NCBI GenBank assembly: GCA_001179505.1
Contig: CDMY01000947.1
Location: forward strand, 88,508 to 152,507
Source: Vitrella brassicaformis
Lineage: Eukaryota; Sar; Vitrellaceae
Reading direction: 5' to 3'
Length of the DNA: 64,000 bases
Both the position numbers and the translations under genes were made by a program. Position 1 is the first letter of the stretch; each line of letters opens with the position of its first letter. The notes under the pieces are model-generated. The model had not been told where the DNA came from. It saw only the letters and a program-made list of their open reading frames with translations, and made no database searches. This document shows positions 59,480 to 64,000 of the stretch, piece by piece.

Positions 59480-62400
59480 TATCGACGGCCGAAAATCGAT
59501 AGGGGCGGGCTGGGCGGCCGGTGGGAGCGGTCCCCGCCAGTGGGACGCCGCTTGAGTTTGCCCAGGTCACTCGAGTCACGCGATCTGCCCGCCCGTCTGA
59601 CCTCCTCCTCCGTGACTTCCTCGCCGCCCATGAACTTGAGCTCGGGGTCGACCTTCATCTCGGGGCGGCGCCGCTCCATCGGCGGGCCGAGATCCTCGTC
59701 GTCATACATGCCAACACGCTTAGACAACAACTTAATGCGCTTCATACGAGCCAACTGAGAGACCACAAACCCATGCGACACGATGGCCATCGGTCGCCCG
59801 TGTTAGTGCTTTCAGCGTTGTCACGTACCGTGTCTTGTGAGCAGGGGCGTGATTTGGGTCGGTCACCGTCCTCCTGCTCATGGTCACGGCCGCGGGCACC
59901 GCCCTCACCGGCAGCATCATGGTCACCGTCTCGCTGGCGGCCGCGGCTGGTGTGGCGATCCCGCTGCTGGTCGCAGTGGCGGTCCTCCAGGCTCTCCACA
60001 AACGAAGGGGCAGTACGACCTGCACACACAGACACAGACATTGACCAACACACACGGGGCGGAACATTGCAACCACGTCGTCTCCCTGATCTGTCGCCAT
60101 TGGCTTGACGTGGAGCAGCGCCCCTTTCCGTCTCCTCATGCTCATCTCCCTGGTCCTCCGGGCTGGGTGGCCGGTGGCCACAGTCCCCGCCAGTGGGACG
60201 CCGCTTGAGTTTGCCCCCGTTAAGACGACCGATGCCCAGGTCACTCGAGTCACGCGATCTGTCCGCCTCGCCCGGCGTGAGGTCAACGCCCCTCCCGACG
60301 TTCCTCTCCATCGCTGCGGCCGCCTCTGGGGGTGAGAAGAGGGTGCCTCCTTCCTTGAGTGAGCCTGACTGCTCTGGCGGCCCTCTGGCTGGTGTACGAT
60401 AGTGGGAGGGGGCTTCGGACTGTGGCGGGACTGAGAAGGGCTGGCCGTACTCGTCCGCCAGGTGCGGCTCCTCGCCGATGCCGTTGATCTGCGGATACGC
60501 AAAGGCCGCCGGCGCTGTGCCGGCACGACGGTCGCGAGCTGACAAAGAGGAAACGACAAACAGATGCGCGAGTGTCTGTGTCCTCTGAGTGAGTGGTGCT
60601 GTGTCCGTTCTCACCTCCTGGGTCGGGTGACTGGTTGCTGACACTCGACAGGTCGATGTCGTGCCGCATCTGGTCCTCCACCGTTCTGCCGACACCGATG
60701 CGACCACCGGACATGTCACCGCCAGCCGCATGGGGGCCGGGCTTGATGTTGCACCGCCCGGGTGGCCCAGGCAGCTGCACACGACGGGTGTCATTACTTC
60801 GCTCTCGCTGCAGCTGCAGGAAAGATTGGAACGAAGCACGGGGTGGACGGATAGCTCGCCGTGACGTTAAGGGAGGCGCCTGAGGCTCGTCCGGAAGAGA
60901 CCTCCTCTGCTGCGCGTCTGGAAACGGAGCTGGTGGGACAACGCCGCCCCTTCTGTGGGTCTCCAGTGTGAGCCTGGGTGACGGCAGCTCTTCCACAGAT
61001 GGACGTGACAGTGGGGGAGGGGAGAACGGCCGGCCCAATTCGATGGAGGGGCTCCTCTGTCCTTGACCATGTGCTGCAAGAGGGGACGGTGGTGCGAGTG
61101 GCTTGAGGGCAGGCAGGGGTCGGGATGACGACGGACGGGCGTGGGGCGACGTGAGCCTCTCGAGGGACGACTGCAGCTGCTCCACCTCGCGAGTCTTGGC
61201 CTTTAGGGCCTCCTCCAGCTCCCTCACGTGACGGCGGTCGGCCTTGAGGGCCGACAGCAGGACGGCCTTGGTCTGAAAGGATCGAGGAAAGGTGGATGAG
61301 ACGGGTGAAGCACAACTCACAAGGTGCTGCCATGCACACAGATTAAATGGATACGGACGTACCTGTAGGTTGGCTTGGTTCTTGTCTTCGAGCTCGCTGA
61401 GGGCATTTCGGAAGCCCCGCTGCTGGTGCCATATGCTGGCCAGCGCATCCTGCACACAGCGCAGCCGACGACACGCTTTGCTCCTGTCTGTGTGTGTGCG
61501 TTGTCCCCGCTTGTGTGTCTGACCTCCCACCCACCTGAGCCTTCGTCCTGATGGCGTGCTCCCTATCAAAGGCCATCTGGAGCCGATCCCTCTCCCTCCG
61601 GAGGGCACGGCCACGGAGACGGTCATCTGCACACACACACACACACACGTGTATGTCCGAGTGGCGTGAGTGCGACCCTCCCTCCCTCACCACTGTAGTG
61701 TATGGAGCATCTGAGCCTGTCGAGATCCATAGGAGGTCCCAGCCCATCATCGCGCAGATACAGGGAGGCCGGACACAGGTGAGTCACTTGGACGTGGCGG
61801 CTGTGGGAGTAGGTCATGGTCGGTGGGCTCCTTGGGGGAAGGGTGGGTATCTTGCTCATCAAGCAGAGCGCCCTTAGAAGGAGACGGCTGCTCGCCTAAA
61901 TGAATGACAGACACGACATCGATCGAAAGGGCCGTGAGATTCGCTTGCATCTCCATATCTTCACACACGGCTTACCGACGGAGACCTCATCCCGCGGCGA
62001 CACGGAGTTGGCTGCCAGCCCTCGCTTCTCCCCCCTCTGCCCCTCGCACACACTGACTCCTGTGGGCCGTGGGGTCATCGAGCGATGGCAGGGACCATCA
62101 CTAGAGGGCTTCTCGATCAGCGGCACCGGCACCGGCGGCCGCCTGATGGAAGGAGGAGGCGACTGCTCCTCTTCGCTGCCCTCGCCCTCCCTCCCGTCCT
62201 CTCTCAGAGCCCCTCTCGGCAGCCGCGGAGGTGTGCTGGCCTCCTGCACAACATCGGGTAGGGTCTTCCTGCCAGGGTGCCTTAGCGGACGGGGGGGCGC
62301 CTTGACGGCTGCTGGGGGCCTCTGGATCATGGCGTATGGCGGTTGCGTGAAGGGGTGGTGGGCCATAAAGGATCTGGCGAGTGTGAGGAGGGATGCGTTG

Positions 62401-64000
62401 CGCCGGCGGTACTTGGCGTGTCGGAAGTAGCGCTGTATGGTCTCGGCCGCAATGGTGCGCAGCTCGTGAGCCATCAGCTGACACAGAGAGACCACAAGTA
62501 CACCCACAGCCAAGCCAAGAGCCACTCTTCCCTTGTTTACCTGCTGTTGCTTCAGTATCGCCTCGATGTCCTCCTCCTCATCAGCTTGTCCCTCTGTTGG
62601 TGCGTCAGCGCCGCTGTCCCCGCTGTCCAGCCCCGTGTCTCCTTTGTCCTTCTCCTCTGCCAGGCCGCCCACATGAAGAGCGTCTGCATTCTCACTGCTC
62701 CCTGCTGCCAGCGGCGCCACCATGGCCTCTGTGGGGCTATGTCGGCAGGGGGATGCACTCATCCTCGACACTGCACAACACAAGGTACCATAAATTAATC
62801 AACACCAGTGCGTATTTGCTCCTCGAGCAGTCACCACCCACACGTACCTGACCAGTCCAATTCCGTCCCGGAGTCCCCACCCGAGTCCACACACGACACA
62901 GCAGCACCAGCAGCACCAGGATCAACAGCAGCAGGCGGGGCAGCTGGAGAGGGAGCCCGTCCAACAAGCCTTCCCTCTCCCTCGGCAGGCCCGGGCAGCT
63001 GCACACGAGGCGCATCATTACTTCGCTCTCGCTGCAGCTGCAGGAAAGATTGGAACGAAGCACGGGGTGGACGGATGGCTCGCCGTGATGTTAAGGGAGG
63101 CGCCTGAGGCTCGTCCGGAAGAGACCTCCTCTGCTGCGCGTCACGGAGGGGGGCTGGTGGGACAACGCCGCCCCTTCTGTGGCTCTCTAGTGTGAGCCTG
63201 GGTGACGGCAGCTCTTCCAGAGATGGACGTGACAGTGGGGGAGGGGAAGATGGCCGGCCCATGGCCATGGAGGGGCTCCTCTCTCCCTCTCCTTCTCCCT
63301 CTGGATGCGCGGCCTCGTGCTCTCGCTCATGTGCTGCAAGAGGGGACGGTGGTGCGAGTGGCTCGGGGGGAGCCAGGGCACGGGGTGATGATGGACGGCT
63401 GGCGGGCGACGTGAGCCTCTCGAGGGACGACTGCTGCTCCACCTTGCCACCGAGGGACTCGTCCTCGCCCCAGAAGTCGCCCCAGCCGTCATCAACATCC
63501 TCATGATGCATCAGTGGCGGCGTGGGTGCGACTCCCTCCATCCATCCCTGGCCATTATTGTGTATGCTGCTGCTGCTGCTGCTTCTGCTGGTGCTGGTAC
63601 TCGACGGGCGTGTGAGGGGGCTGAGTAGGAGTGCCCAGTGTGGGCGAACCCGATGGCGAGGCGTCTTAGGGGTGGGCAGACGCGACCAGTGGGGGGTCAG
63701 TGGGGGTGTCGACAGTGGCGTCGACGGGGACGACGTCCACCCCCTCGGCATTGGGCTCAGCGGGTAGTCCCTCTCGGGCGACAGGGGCCGAGGGAGCCCT
63801 CGACGGAGCCCGACCACGTGCAGCAATCCCCAACCCGGTGGTCTGAGCCGGCTGGGCCGCGAGCGGGGCGACCCCACGAGGGAAGGCGGCAACGGCAGCA
63901 GCTCTCCCTGTTGGTGGTGGTGCTGCTCCTGCGGCGCCCCAGCTGGCCCATCCTCGTCGTCGGCCCCGAAGTTCCCCCAGCCGTCATCATCCTCTTCATG
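59480..64000 (-). CDS. Modular, internally duplicated 'DDGWGDF' protein, IQ and coiled-coil containing; 5'-truncated
   Basis: Reading 5' to 3' on the minus strand: DDGWGNF, a Pro/Ser-rich block (LRRGLPRPLSPERDY), SSSSSSIHNNGQGW, DDGWGDFWGEDES, then a repeat unit (SLERLTSP to SFQSFLQLQRERSND, about 63000-63430). A phase-1 intron (about 62771-62846) leads to VSRMSASPCRHSPTEA and an IQ motif (AAETIQRYFRHAKYRRR). Next come YLRDDGLGPPMDLDRL, coiled-coil exons (DRLQMAFDREHAIRTKAQ; NALSELEDKNQANLQ; LEEALKAKTREVEQL), a second copy of the repeat unit (about 60760-61185) and VEDQMRHDIDLSS. An exon with LKRRPTGGD follows, then a final exon beginning LARMKRIKLLSKRVG and carrying a second LKRRPTGGD block. 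All tested joins keep frame. Closely related to the locus at 9.6-10.9 kb. The function is unknown; IQ and coiled coil suggest a scaffold. Confidence 0.65.
59521..59595 (-). repeat. LKRRPTGGD block, copy 2
   Basis: Encodes RSRDSSDLG and KLKRRPTGGD followed by a HRPPSP end. The matching copy is at 60169-60262, which has a six-residue insertion (IGRLNG). Confidence 0.8.
59638..59790 (-). repeat. Segmental duplicate A2 (pairs with 10723-10880)
   Basis: Partner of the block at 10723-10880. Here the exon lies near the 3' end of the mosaic gene; at the other locus it precedes the WGDF blocks. Intron phase is 0 in both. Confidence 0.85.
60169..60262 (-). repeat. LKRRPTGGD block, copy 1
   Basis: Encodes RSRDSSDLGIGRLNG, then KLKRRPTGGD and HRPPSP. 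Partner of 59521-59595. Confidence 0.8.
60760..61185 (-). repeat. Internal repeat unit, copy 2 of mosaic gene
   Basis: Matches 62985-63435 at high identity, for example the stretch encoding RRAIRPPRASFQSFLQLQ (60805-60860 and 63030-63085). It begins SLERLTSP in both copies. Confidence 0.85.
62985..63435 (-). repeat. Internal repeat unit, copy 1 of mosaic gene
   Basis: Partner of 60760-61185. Copy 1 follows the DDGWGDFWGEDES block directly, without the coiled-coil exons that precede copy 2. Confidence 0.85.
63480..63760 (-). repeat. Intact copy of the IHNNGQ/poly-Ser/Pro-rich block
   Basis: Open in one frame from LRRGLPRPLSP through SSSIHNNGQ to DDGWGDF, unlike its partner at 10115-10420. 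It therefore defines the ancestral frame. Confidence 0.75.

Noticed and set aside
58723-59790. A 355-codon minus-strand open frame extending from the mosaic gene into the LRR receptor
   Set aside because: Only the part from about 59480 upward matches duplicated modules. The rest is antisense to well-supported receptor exons and to repeat-rich DNA.
1-64000. CRISPR-like, IS-like or tRNA-like elements
   Set aside because: The repeats are microsatellites without spacers, no transposase was found, and no tRNA T-loop with a plausible cloverleaf was seen outside coding exons.

Overview
This window is nuclear DNA of a gene-dense, intron-rich, GC-rich protist. Several genes point to a photosynthetic alveolate of the chromerid type, most likely Vitrella brassicaformis or a close relative (inference from gene content; no search was run). 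They include a Cys-repeat oocyst-wall-type secreted protein, a possible alveolin-like protein, a flagellar DLEC1/CFAP81 homologue, a small protein with a plastid-type targeting leader, divergent AP2-like domains and a large LRR/GCC2-GCC3 multi-pass receptor. Genes usually have one intron every 100-300 bases. Introns are GT-AG, mostly 50-130 nt, and are often built from CA and TG tracts.

Layout. 1-2592 (+) is the 3' part of PLAA/Doa1 (PFU and PUL domains). 2593-4789 is microsatellite-rich spacer. 4790-6057 (-) is an unrecognised protein, head-to-head with 6468-8659 (+), an acidic low-complexity protein. 9645-13372 (-) is a damaged locus: a protein-kinase-like domain lacking a normal N-lobe, followed by Q/H-rich, helical and 'DDGWGDF' regions, with several single-base lesions. 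13954-15633 (+) is the oocyst-wall-type protein and 16143-16844 (+) a membrane-anchored WW protein. 17317-22762 (-) is a TPR + multi-IQ protein. 22921-23524 (+) is a small alveolin-like candidate. 23578-31818 (+) is DLEC1/CFAP81. 32184-35504 (+) is an ankyrin/TM/coiled-coil/RING locus.

36341-36760 (-) is the plastid-type small membrane protein, head-to-head with 36930-39874 (+), Rab GDI. 40767-42870 (-) is an AP2-like/zinc-binding protein, whose ATG lies only 65 bp from that of 42936-45565 (+), BTB-TLDc. 46920-47574 (-) is a REEP/Yop1 (TB2/DP1/HVA22) protein, facing 47719-48851 (+), an unknown coiled-coil/Cys-rich protein. 49418-50922 (-) is a metallophosphoesterase-like protein, facing 51341-59126 (+), a 29-exon LRR/GCC2-GCC3/multi-TM receptor. 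59480-64000 (-) is a mosaic, internally duplicated gene that runs off the window and shares modules with the damaged locus at 9.6-10.9 kb.

No pathway links the neighbours. Vesicle traffic (Rab GDI, REEP), ubiquitin handling (PLAA, RING), the flagellum (DLEC1), the cell wall and signalling are simply adjacent. The organising features are repeated head-to-head gene pairs, sense-oriented CA(5')/TG(3') intron architecture, and segmental duplication of one modular gene family.
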